Positions 27,756 to 36,161 of a stretch of 64,000 bases of DNA are shown in pieces. Where the stretch lies: NCBI GenBank assembly GCA_964448115.1, contig CAYUVA010000018.1:18156-82155 (forward strand), in the 5' to 3' direction. Position numbers and translations under genes: made by a program. This DNA comes from CAYUVA01 sp964448115 [NCBI: uncultured bacterium]. GTDB lineage: Bacteria > CAYUVA01. Each line of letters starts with the position of its first letter. Position 1 is the first letter of the stretch. A model generated the notes under the pieces. It ran no database searches. It was not told where the DNA came from and worked only from the letters and a program-made list of their open reading frames with translations.

Positions 27756-30395
27756 ATGGAAGTAATTACTACTCACATCACCGCTGATTTCGATTCGCTT
27801 GCAGCAATGCTGGCGGCAAAGAAACTGTATCCAAATGCCCTTATAGTATTTCCAGGCAGCCTGGAGGACAGCCTCAAGGAGTTTCTTGAAGCTGATATGT
27901 TCCCCTATGAGATAACAAAGCTAAGGGATATTGATATAAACGATGTAGAGTTACTGATCATCGTGGATTGCAGGGACGCCAGTCGGATCGGTCCCTTCGA
28001 GCAGATCCTTTATAAACCAGATATTACCATTCACATATACGATCATCACCCACCCCCTGATACCCCCATCCAGGCTGACAAGGAAAAGATAGAGATCTAC
28101 GGCGCTGTTTCTACGCTAATGACTCGACTGCTTCTTAATGAAGGGATCTCAATCTCGCCAGTGGAGGCTACTATACTTGCCATGGGCATCTACGAGGATA
28201 CTGGGATGCTCACCTTTCGCTCCACCACCCCGGATGATCTGAAGATCGCTGCAGAGCTGCTTTCTCTTGGAGCAGATCTTAGGCTTCTATCGTTGTATGT
28301 CAATCGGGAAATGACCTCACAGCAGGTGAATATATTAAATGACCTCATCGAATCAGCTCAGATGCATGTGATTCAGGGACATAGTGTAGTTATTGCCTCC
28401 ACTACTGTACAGGATTATAAAAGCGACCTGGCAAGCATCGTGCATAAGTTCAGGGAGATAGAACAGATGGATGTACTGGTTGCTATATTCCTGGTAGAAA
28501 ATCGTATCCATATAATCCTGCGCAGCAGAACCGATAAGGTAGATGTGAGCATCATAGCAAAAAAGTTCAATGGTGGAGGACATCCCACGGCAGCCTCGGC
28601 GACTGTCAAGAAAAAAACGCTACCCGAGGTTAAGCAAAAGATACTACAGGTACTGCACAACGAGGTCTTCAAGCCCAAGAGGGTAGTGGATATAATGAAT
28701 CGCCCGGTAACCATCCTTTCCCCTGATGACTCGGTGCTCAAGGCTCAGCAGATCATGAATCGTTTCCGCATAAATTATTTATGCATTGCTGATCCTGGAT
28801 CATTGCGATTTCTTGGGATCATATCGAGGCCAACAGTCGATAGAACCATCGCTCATGGATTGAGCAATAACAGTGTCAGCATGTACATGAGCTCGGAAAG
28901 CTCTAGGGCTGATCCCCAGATGCCCCTTGAACAGCTACAGAAGATAATGATCGAGGAGAATCAGAAGTTCATGCCTGTAGTCGAGGATAATAAACTAGTC
29001 GGCGTTGTTACCCGCATGGATCTGATGAAGAATATGTACGAGCAATTGACCGAGAAACCGCGGCTCTTATACGAGGAGAACCAGAGCCATAGCCAGGCTT
29101 ACCGCAAGAATGTTGCCAGGTTGCTAAGCGAGACGCTCCCTAAAGAGATAAAGGCGACCATAAATGACATAAGAAGGACCGCTGAGAAAAACGCATTCAG
29201 GGTTTATCTTGTCGGTGGCTTTGTACGCGACCTGTTACTATTTAAGCACAACGAGGATATAGATATAGTGGTAGAGGGAGATGGAATCGAGTTTGCCAAA
29301 CTACTATCAGCCAGGATAAAGGGTCGCCTGGTTACCCACCGCAAGTTCATGACCGCAAAGGTCTTCTACCCCAATGGTTTCAGGGTCGATATCGCATCAA
29401 CTCGCCTTGAATACTACGAGAAGCCGGTCGCCCTGCCCTTTGTGGAAGCTGGTTCATTGAAGCAGGATCTGTTCCGCAGGGATTTCACCTTCAATGCCAT
29501 GGCAATAAAACTTGGGGGAAGCGATCATGGAAATATCATCGATTATTTCGGCGGGCAAAAAGACCTTAAAGATCGTATAATTCGCGTCATTCACAGCCTG
29601 AGCTTCATCGAGGATCCGACTCGAATCATAAGGGCAGCACGATTCGCACAGCGATTCGACTTCAAGATAGGGAAGCAGACACAGCAATTCATGCAACATG
29701 CCATAAATATCAGAACCTTTGATAGTCTCTCTGGAGACCGATTCCGAAATGAGCTAAGATTGCTGCTTAGCGATCAGAATCCGATCAAGGGAATAAAACT
29801 CCTCGCCCAACATAATGTATTGCCTGCCATACATCCTAAGCTAACCTATGATGAGAATGTCCATGAGGTATTAAAAGCTGTAGAGGAAGTTATACATTGG
29901 TATAGACTCTCATTCATTACTGAAAAGATCGATACATGGATACTATACCTGGCATCACTATGTCATCGATTTAGCAGTGCTGAGGTGCAAAAGCTCGTAA
30001 AGCGACTCAAACTTAAGAAAAATGATAGGGAGTGCATAGCAGCCATTGCTGAACAGACAAAAACCATTACTCAGCAACTTGCTAAATGCGGAGACATGTA
30101 TAACAGCGAGATCTATCGCATACTTTATAAAAAACCTACGGAGTTGATCCTGTATGTAATGGCAACTACGAGCAATCCAAAGGTGCGACAGAGAATCTCT
30201 CTTTATTTGACAATACTAAAACAGATAAAGATAAACATTAACGGAAAAGACTTGATGCGGCTAGGACTTGAGCCGGGTCCGTTATATTCAAAGATATTCG
30301 ATGAGGTAAAGATGGCTCGATTGGATAACAAGGTCTCCAACAGGCAGCAGGAGCTGGAGCTTGTCCATCAGCTTATCGAGGGTTGGAATAATTAG
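27756..30395 (+). CDS. cca: DHH phosphoesterase-CBS-tRNA nucleotidyltransferase fusion (CCA- or A-adding)
   Basis: Three modules in order. DHH/DHHA1 phosphoesterase (about 1-300; HITADFDSLA, VDCRD, YDHHPP, GGHPTAAS). Two CBS motifs (about 310-430). Class II nucleotidyltransferase head with VGGFVRDLLL and EDIDIVVEGD (about 480-600) plus tRNA-binding helical body to 879. Long fusions of this kind in Aquifex and delta-proteobacteria act as A-adding or CCA-adding enzymes; which one cannot be settled here. The ATG at 27756 matches family N-termini (EVITTHI). A TTG at 27747 is closer to AAAGG and is an alternative. Confidence 0.93.
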   Translation: MEVITTHITADFDSLAAMLAAKKLYPNALIVFPGSLEDSLKEFLEADMFPYEITKLRDIDINDVELLIIVDCRDASRIGPFEQILYKPDITIHIYDHHPPPDTPIQADKEKIEIYGAVSTLMTRLLLNEGISISPVEATILAMGIYEDTGMLTFRSTTPDDLKIAAELLSLGADLRLLSLYVNREMTSQQVNILNDLIESAQMHVIQGHSVVIASTTVQDYKSDLASIVHKFREIEQMDVLVAIFLVENRIHIILRSRTDKVDVSIIAKKFNGGGHPTAASATVKKKTLPEVKQKILQVLHNEVFKPKRVVDIMNRPVTILSPDDSVLKAQQIMNRFRINYLCIADPGSLRFLGIISRPTVDRTIAHGLSNNSVSMYMSSESSRADPQMPLEQLQKIMIEENQKFMPVVEDNKLVGVVTRMDLMKNMYEQLTEKPRLLYEENQSHSQAYRKNVARLLSETLPKEIKATINDIRRTAEKNAFRVYLVGGFVRDLLLFKHNEDIDIVVEGDGIEFAKLLSARIKGRLVTHRKFMTAKVFYPNGFRVDIASTRLEYYEKPVALPFVEAGSLKQDLFRRDFTFNAMAIKLGGSDHGNIIDYFGGQKDLKDRIIRVIHSLSFIEDPTRIIRAARFAQRFDFKIGKQTQQFMQHAINIRTFDSLSGDRFRNELRLLLSDQNPIKGIKLLAQHNVLPAIHPKLTYDENVHEVLKAVEEVIHWYRLSFITEKIDTWILYLASLCHRFSSAEVQKLVKRLKLKKNDRECIAAIAEQTKTITQQLAKCGDMYNSEIYRILYKKPTELILYVMATTSNPKVRQRISLYLTILKQIKININGKDLMRLGLEPGPLYSKIFDEVKMARLDNKVSNRQQELELVHQLIEGWNN

Positions 30396-30410
30396 TCGGC
30401 ATGGGATTGG

Positions 30411-30459
30411 GGAGTTTGTCTCAAAATGTCCAAGAAGTTCCATACCCCGTCATTCCGAG
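30411..30459. repeat. 49-bp dispersed repeat, copy A
   Basis: These 49 bases match the reverse complement of 53377-53425 at 45 of 49 positions, without gaps. The unit ends in the GTCATTCCGAG palindrome half. The remaining gap to 30648 holds no visible gene. Confidence 0.75.
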
Positions 30460-30648
30460 AAGGTAATGACAAGAAGTAGCGCTAGGTGCCTCAAGCATTT
30501 GACTTGAAGATCATGATTGATGAAGCTTTTAGGGGGTGATTTGGGGAATAACCGTTTTTAAGAAAAGGGCTTCCCCCAAGAAAAGTAAATTCAAACTGAA
30601 GATCTGGGATCTTGACGCAGAAGTGCATTACTGCGATCATAAAACTTA

Positions 30649-32193
30649 ATGAGAACAAAATTGAGCGTTAATCTATTGACCATATTGCTGGCTTTTCTAC
30701 TTTTTAGTCCATACCATCTTGAAGCAGAGGTACGCCCCAAGTACGGCGATGCACTAAAAGCGCCATACCTTAAGAAACCATACTTTCCCACCTACCTGGA
30801 GCTTACCAGGGTCGCCTGCCAGTTCTCCACCCTGTTTGAGCTTGATGAATACGGTAATCCCAAGCCTTGTCTCGTTGAATCATACAACATAAGCGAAGAT
30901 GGCTTGGAGCTTAGCATTATGCTACGCGAAAAACTCACCTTCCATGACCATCGAGAGTTAAACGCTGAAGCGGCTGCGGCTTCCTTGCAACATCTAGCTG
31001 ATATGCAATGGTGCTATGCCAGGCTGCTTGAGCCTATAAAAGGTTACAGGCAGTATATGGATGGCGAAACGGAAGCGATCGAGGGGATCATACCCTCTTC
31101 AGAACATCATCTAAGGATCATCCTGGAGGGAAGGTGTAACAACATGCTTACCAGGCTTGCTTTTCCAGGATTAGCAATTATGCCTGCGAGTGCAAATTCT
31201 AAAACGAGTTACCCATACTCCCCCAGGATCCCCGGCAGCGGAGCTTTTTATGTAAAGAAGATCAATGATGACGATCAGATAGTCCTCGAGCCGAATCTTG
31301 ATTATTTCAAGGGGCGTCCTTACTTGAACAATTTATCATTTATCCCCTCCAACGCTCCTGGGGCAAGCGCAATAGCTATTAAAAACAAGCAGTTAGACCT
31401 CGGTTTGATATATGAGCCTACCAATATGAGCCTACTGCCCACTGATGCAAAGAAAACCCATGTAAACATACCCTACTCTGTTTTTATACATCTGAACGCA
31501 GCCAGATCCCCGTTCGATAATAAAAAGATGCGAAAGGCATTCCTATGGCTGATAGATCCTGAGAATACCGTGAAGATCGCCCTTGGTGGAAAAGCGCAAT
31601 ATGCTACCACCATATTGCCACCGAGCATCGCCCTTTACCATGACTTGATCCGAATCCCTAAGCCAAATGCCCGGGTATCTCAAGCCGCATTGGGAACTAT
31701 TACAGGTAGATCGCTCACAATGATTATACCAGCCAATGATCCCATTGCGGATCGCATCTCGCAGAGACTAAAAACCAGCATGAGGAAGCTGCGACTAAAC
31801 TTGTCCATAGAGAAACTAGGCTATGCGGACCTGTACTACAGGTACAAGACAAAAGAGTATGATCTGGCTTATGTCTCCTTTGAGCCGCATTTCTCAGACC
31901 CGCAGCTAGCCTTGGAGGAATTCCTACTTTTATACCATGATCTTAAGCCAATCGCCTTTACAAGCGACAAGTACTCTGAGATAAAATATTACCTCCTGTT
32001 GGCTCAGCGAGCAGAATCTCCAAGTGATGGAGTTCGATTTGTCATAAAAGCTGAGCAATTGCTCGCTGAAAAAGTGCTGGATATCTATCTATTTTACAGC
32101 AATGCCCAGCTTGGAGCATCAAGTAAGCTACAGGGATTGAGATTTATGCCCTGGGGAGTATCCCTTCAGGATGCGTGGATCAGCAGGCATTGA
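30649..32193 (+). CDS. Family 5 (oligopeptide/nickel type) extracellular solute-binding protein
   Basis: A signal peptide (about 1-26, ending HLEA) precedes a typical SBP_bac_5 domain: YNISEDGLELSIMLREKLTFHD, GSGAFYVKKINDDDQIVLEPN, NAARSPFDNKKMRKAFLWLID. The family delivers peptides, nickel or other ligands to an ABC importer. No permease or ATPase genes are nearby, so it is an orphan. There is no lipobox Cys at the cleavage site, so it is probably soluble in the periplasm. The ligand is unknown. Confidence 0.88.
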   Translation: MRTKLSVNLLTILLAFLLFSPYHLEAEVRPKYGDALKAPYLKKPYFPTYLELTRVACQFSTLFELDEYGNPKPCLVESYNISEDGLELSIMLREKLTFHDHRELNAEAAAASLQHLADMQWCYARLLEPIKGYRQYMDGETEAIEGIIPSSEHHLRIILEGRCNNMLTRLAFPGLAIMPASANSKTSYPYSPRIPGSGAFYVKKINDDDQIVLEPNLDYFKGRPYLNNLSFIPSNAPGASAIAIKNKQLDLGLIYEPTNMSLLPTDAKKTHVNIPYSVFIHLNAARSPFDNKKMRKAFLWLIDPENTVKIALGGKAQYATTILPPSIALYHDLIRIPKPNARVSQAALGTITGRSLTMIIPANDPIADRISQRLKTSMRKLRLNLSIEKLGYADLYYRYKTKEYDLAYVSFEPHFSDPQLALEEFLLLYHDLKPIAFTSDKYSEIKYYLLLAQRAESPSDGVRFVIKAEQLLAEKVLDIYLFYSNAQLGASSKLQGLRFMPWGVSLQDAWISRH

Positions 32194-32223
32194 GATTGAA
32201 CCTATGGATATCGCCTTTTCCCA

Positions 32224-33501
32224 TCATTCATCTACGGTCAGGGCAGGCCAGGAGCCTATCTCCTTACTAAGGATATTGAACAGGACAAAATCTAGCCGGA
32301 TAGCAATCACTGGCATTCCCGATGGAAGATCAGTTCGATAGCCGTAGAATTTATCTCCCGCGCCGAAGTCCCCGTATCTGCCATTATCATACATGATAAG
32401 CCCTGTATCCATCCCCTGGTGATATATCCGTACAGTGAAGACATTGGGATCGGTTATATATGCGAGCATCTGAAGCATTCCTCCCTGCTCGCTGCTTAAC
32501 CTCGTGTCCCAGTAACCACCAAGTAACACATCTGCGACCATCGGTGTTGTGGTCGGAGTTGCCGAGGGTGTTGTAGTGAAGGTTGCAGTCGGTGTTCGGG
32601 TTGGAGTCTCGGTAGGGGTCCAGGTGCTGGTTGGAGTAGTAGTAGGCGAGGCGGTTGAGGTTGCGGTTGGTGTAGTTGTAGGAGTGGTGGTCGGGAGCAT
32701 AGTCGGGGTGTAAGTACCGAAGCCGATAGCGAGCCAGTTGCTGTATTCGCTCTCGTTATCTCCCTTATCATAAGCCGAAACTACAAACAGGGTAAGGGTT
32801 TGTTGGTTGAGATCGATCCATCCTTTGCGGGCGGTTGGATCGCTGATTTCGAGCATGTTCGGATAATAGCCCTGCTCGGGACCCCAATATAATCTGAAAC
32901 CTGCCAAGTCCGACTCGAATGACTTTTCCCAGGTAAGCTCTATGTTCAGGTCCCCTATATCATCAGCAGCTAAAAGTTCAGGCGTATAAGGTGGCATTGC
33001 GAGCAGTTGATCGATCTTGTTGCGCATGGCGGTCAAGCCCTGCTGGTAGCCGCGTTGAGTCATCGCTATCACCATATCGCGACCGATAATGGTATTATGC
33101 GGAATCCCTCGCACATCGTAATCGTTTGCAGTAGCGCCGCTAGGATCCGATAGCACCGGGTGGGTAAGACCATATTGATCCCGCCAGGCTCTAATATCCT
33201 CGATGTTCTCTTGTATTCCTATGGATGCGACCATTACTCCCTGAGCGCGATATTCTTCCCATAATTCCTGGAGTTCGGGAGCCTCCCGACGACAGTATGT
33301 ACACCAGCTCTGCCAGAAGTTAAGAGCGATGATGTAGCCTGTGTAGTCGCTCAGGGTGAACAAGGTATTATTGCAATCGTATAGACTGAAGTCTGGAGCG
33401 TATTGCTCCGGCATAGCCCGGATATCGGAAAACATTGATGAAAAGAACAAGGCTACCAGGATGCTTATGGTTACATCCGAGTTGATCCTAATTTGTTTCA
33501 T
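32224..33501 (-). CDS. Secreted TlpA-like thioredoxin protein with P/T linker and shared C-terminal domain
   Basis: A signal sequence (1-29) is followed by a TlpA/AhpC-TSA thioredoxin fold (about 33-175) with active site WCTYC (Cys67, Cys70). A fibronectin III-like stretch (about 180-255; LNIELTWEKSFESDLAGFRLYW) comes next. A nearly pure Pro/Thr/Ser linker (about 262-320) leads to a terminal domain (322-425, LLGGYWDTRLS ... SWPALTVDE). The last domain aligns with those at 6708 and 16787. The thioredoxin part would reduce or exchange disulfides outside the cytoplasm; the long linker suggests surface display. The linker is coded by a low-complexity GT-rich tract at 32540-32710. Confidence 0.87.
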   Translation of the reverse strand: MKQIRINSDVTISILVALFFSSMFSDIRAMPEQYAPDFSLYDCNNTLFTLSDYTGYIIALNFWQSWCTYCRREAPELQELWEEYRAQGVMVASIGIQENIEDIRAWRDQYGLTHPVLSDPSGATANDYDVRGIPHNTIIGRDMVIAMTQRGYQQGLTAMRNKIDQLLAMPPYTPELLAADDIGDLNIELTWEKSFESDLAGFRLYWGPEQGYYPNMLEISDPTARKGWIDLNQQTLTLFVVSAYDKGDNESEYSNWLAIGFGTYTPTMLPTTTPTTTPTATSTASPTTTPTSTWTPTETPTRTPTATFTTTPSATPTTTPMVADVLLGGYWDTRLSSEQGGMLQMLAYITDPNVFTVRIYHQGMDTGLIMYDNGRYGDFGAGDKFYGYRTDLPSGMPVIAIRLDFVLFNILSKEIGSWPALTVDE

Positions 33502-33695
33502 TAGTATAAACCTCTTTTGATAGCAAGTTTGTAAAATCCTATCATACTACTTGATTATTCCCAAGCTGATAATAGCTATCCCATCTCCAGGTATAACATA
33601 CAAAGATGTCTAAACTATTCCCTTTTTTATAATCGAATCTTTTGTACCATTGAATCCCCTCTCCAACCTGTTAAAATATTTAGATAGGTAGTCTT

Positions 33696-34337
33696 ATGCG
33701 TGTGTTATCGGGCTTTTTCAAGGATGAGTACTCAGAGCTTGTTTGCAATGCCTTAAGCTCTGGCGCTGTTGTCATTGCGCCCACTGACACAAGCTATATG
33801 CTAGGGGCTGATGCGACTAGTCAAGCTGCTGTCAGGCGGGTCTTCGAGATAAAGTATAGAGATCTCAGCAAGCCGGTCAGCATCGCGGTAGAGTCGGTTA
33901 CTACAGCCCGTAAGTTCGTCAATTGGACTCAAGCAGCTCAGAGGCTCGCCGAGGCATTCCTCCCCGGAGCCTTGACCTTAATGTTAAGATGCAAAGTTGA
34001 CCTGCCATTGGGCGTTATTTCATCGGCGGGACTAGTAGGAATCAGGATCCCCGGTAATCCGCTTACACTTCAGATACTAAGAGCCTGGGGGGGAGCTTTG
34101 ACCGCAACCAGCGCTAACTTATCAGGGGAAGATGAACCTTATGATATCGCTCAAGTGCTCGCTCAATTGCAGGTTAAGCTCAGAGATGATGATATCATCT
34201 TCGATGCGGGAGAGTTACCGAAAAACAAGCCATCTACCATAGTGGATCTATCAGGCTCTGATGCGAAGCTAATCAGGGAGGGCAATATTCCTTTTACTAA
34301 GATAATGGAAGTCCTGGACAGTAACAGGAAAAAATAA
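33696..34337 (+). CDS. tsaC: Threonylcarbamoyl-AMP synthase (Sua5/YrdC/TsaC)
   Basis: It makes threonylcarbamoyl-AMP from threonine, bicarbonate and ATP for the t6A37 tRNA modification. Seen are APTDTSYMLGADAT, the KYRDLSKPVSI motif (KxR...KP), FLPGALTLMLRC, RIPGNPLTLQIL and the TATSANLSG loop, followed by the terminal PSTIVDLSG. Length (213) fits the YrdC-only form. The gene begins 49 bases before the DUF192 gene, likely co-transcribed. Confidence 0.95.
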   Translation: MRVLSGFFKDEYSELVCNALSSGAVVIAPTDTSYMLGADATSQAAVRRVFEIKYRDLSKPVSIAVESVTTARKFVNWTQAAQRLAEAFLPGALTLMLRCKVDLPLGVISSAGLVGIRIPGNPLTLQILRAWGGALTATSANLSGEDEPYDIAQVLAQLQVKLRDDDIIFDAGELPKNKPSTIVDLSGSDAKLIREGNIPFTKIMEVLDSNRKK

Positions 34338-34385
34338 TAGTATCGTATTAACTCGGTAGCACGATATCACGGTATCACGGTTATT

Positions 34386-34733
34386 ATGGCAAGGTTCATC
34401 AACGAGACCAAAGGTACTGTCATTGCTGACAAGGGCATTATCGCCTCGTCGCCGGCAGCAAGGGCGCAAGGCTTGCTGGGCAAGGATAATATAAAGCCAG
34501 GCGAGGGGCTGCTTATAACGCCTTGCAGCTCCATACATACATTTTTCATGCATTTTGCAATTGATGTCATCTATCTCGACTCTGAACATCGAGTGGTGAA
34601 GCTGGTAGAGAGCTTGAAGCCCTGGCGTATATCGGTGGGTGGCAAAGGCAGCAAAGAGGTTATCGAGGTGCCGGTCTTGACTATCAGGAATACAAAAACC
34701 GAGCTCGGCGACAGGATAAAGATTGAGGAATAA
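34386..34733 (+). CDS. DUF192 family protein
   Basis: A 115-residue protein with the DUF192 signatures ARAQGLLG, LLITPCSSIHTFFMHFAIDVIYLD and the closing GDRI strand. It lacks a signal peptide. The function of the family is unknown; members often sit alone or near translation genes, as here after tsaC. The bases before its ATG (34340-34383) carry GATATCACGGTATCACGG, a piece of the dispersed simple-repeat family. Confidence 0.9.
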   Translation: MARFINETKGTVIADKGIIASSPAARAQGLLGKDNIKPGEGLLITPCSSIHTFFMHFAIDVIYLDSEHRVVKLVESLKPWRISVGGKGSKEVIEVPVLTIRNTKTELGDRIKIEE

Positions 34734-34874
34734 TATTCTTCTCACATACAATCACACCAGCCCACAACAGCTAAAAAAATCTTTTAGCTGCCACCTTTAG
34801 TGTGTTATTATTAGCACCTGAAAGAAATTGCTAATCAAATTTAGCCTATTGATAAAAATAAAAAGGAATGGGTA

Positions 34875-36002
34875 ATGGCAAACATCGGAATCGACATCAG
34901 AAAGCTGGATGACTACGGAATCGGGACCTACCTTTACAACCTGGTCCGGTATATCCCCGAGCTGGACAGCGACAACCGGTACTTTCTTTTCTATGATCCA
35001 AAGGATGCCCTGACCATCGGTAAGCTCAAGGGAAGAAACATCGAGGTAATTGAAGAACGATCCTGCAAGCGCGGCTTCAGCCAACACCTCGCTTTACCAG
35101 CCAAGGTAAAACGCTACAACCTGCAGGTCTTCCACAGCCCACACTATATAACCCCCATGAGAAAGACCAAAGCCTGCAAGCGCATAGTTACCATCCACGA
35201 TATGAGTTACATGGTCTGTATGGATATAATGCCCTGGAATATTCGCTACCAGTTTACCTATATGCAGATGATGCGCAGCGTATTCCTGGCTGACAAGATA
35301 ATCACCGTCTCCGAGGCATCGGCTGCCGACATCGCAAAGTTGCTCCAGGTTCCCAGGGATCGCATCAAGGTCATACACAATGCGGTCGATCTCGCCTTCT
35401 TCAGGGATCATCTAAAGGATGATAACCCGCTGGCTGAGCTGCTAGGAAGGCGTCCTTATGTGCTTTATGTCGGGTCCTTTCTGCCGCACAAGAACATTCT
35501 CAATCTCCTGCTCGCCTTTGACCTTGCGGCATCTAGGGACAAGGATATAGCCCTGGTGCTGGTCGGGGACCAGTTGGAGTCCGATATGCAGCTCAGGCAG
35601 TTGCTGGATGCGCTGCCGTGTCGGGAGCGAGTATTCTCGGTCGGCAAACTGCCCATGGAGCAGCTCGTCCCCATATATCGCGATGCGAGGCTATTAACCC
35701 TGGTGTCTCTGTACGAGGGCTTCGGGCTGCCGGCTCTGGAGGCGATGGCTTGCTACACGCCGGTTGTTGCATCTTATGTGCCTGCACTTAAAGAGGTTTG
35801 CAAGGACGCAGCGTTCTTCGTCGATCCCTATAACCGAGAGGAGATCGCAGATGGAATGCGCACAATCCTTACCGATTCCAGGCTAGCGAGGGAGCTTGTG
35901 GAAAAGGGGGACATGCTAGTCTCTGGATTCCCCACCTGGAAGGACGCATCATCGAGAACCATAGATGCGTATAGAAACCTGTTGACAGTAAAGTGTCTCT
36001 AG
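34875..36002 (+). CDS. Glycosyltransferase family 4 (GT-B fold)
   Basis: The N-terminal GT4 domain opens with IGIDIRKLDDYGIGTYLYNL; the GT1 domain follows with YVGSFLPHKNILNLLLAF and the donor-binding EGFGLPALEAMACYTPVVAS (EX7E). It transfers an activated sugar in the cytoplasm, probably in envelope polysaccharide or LPS synthesis (inference). A ribosome site AAAAGGAAT lies about 10 bases before the ATG. It is not next to other sugar genes. Confidence 0.9.
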   Translation: MANIGIDIRKLDDYGIGTYLYNLVRYIPELDSDNRYFLFYDPKDALTIGKLKGRNIEVIEERSCKRGFSQHLALPAKVKRYNLQVFHSPHYITPMRKTKACKRIVTIHDMSYMVCMDIMPWNIRYQFTYMQMMRSVFLADKIITVSEASAADIAKLLQVPRDRIKVIHNAVDLAFFRDHLKDDNPLAELLGRRPYVLYVGSFLPHKNILNLLLAFDLAASRDKDIALVLVGDQLESDMQLRQLLDALPCRERVFSVGKLPMEQLVPIYRDARLLTLVSLYEGFGLPALEAMACYTPVVASYVPALKEVCKDAAFFVDPYNREEIADGMRTILTDSRLARELVEKGDMLVSGFPTWKDASSRTIDAYRNLLTVKCL

Positions 36003-36003
36003 T

Positions 36004-36090
36004 ACTGGATTTACGCCTTCGCGGGCATGACAAGGGGGGCAAAGCATACCCTCGGTCTGTCATTCCCGCGCAGGCGGGAATCGAGGAACC
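36004..36090. repeat. Two copies of the GTCATTCCCGCG..GGCGGGAATC repeat
   Basis: The right copy is nearly intact (GTCATTCCCGCGCAGGCGGG near 36057); the left copy is inverted and partial. They lie directly after the GT4 stop. Confidence 0.65.
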
Positions 36091-36161
36091 TTACACAAGA
36101 AAAGGAAACCCTGGAGAGCACTCTTAAGAAAGCTCTCGAATTCAACCGTAAAGAAAACATT

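Noticed and set aside
32540-32710. Tandem repeat tract that could suggest a CRISPR or VNTR
   Set aside because: The period is irregular and codes for the Pro/Thr linker of the TlpA-like protein; no spacers of constant length. I see no CRISPR array anywhere in the window.
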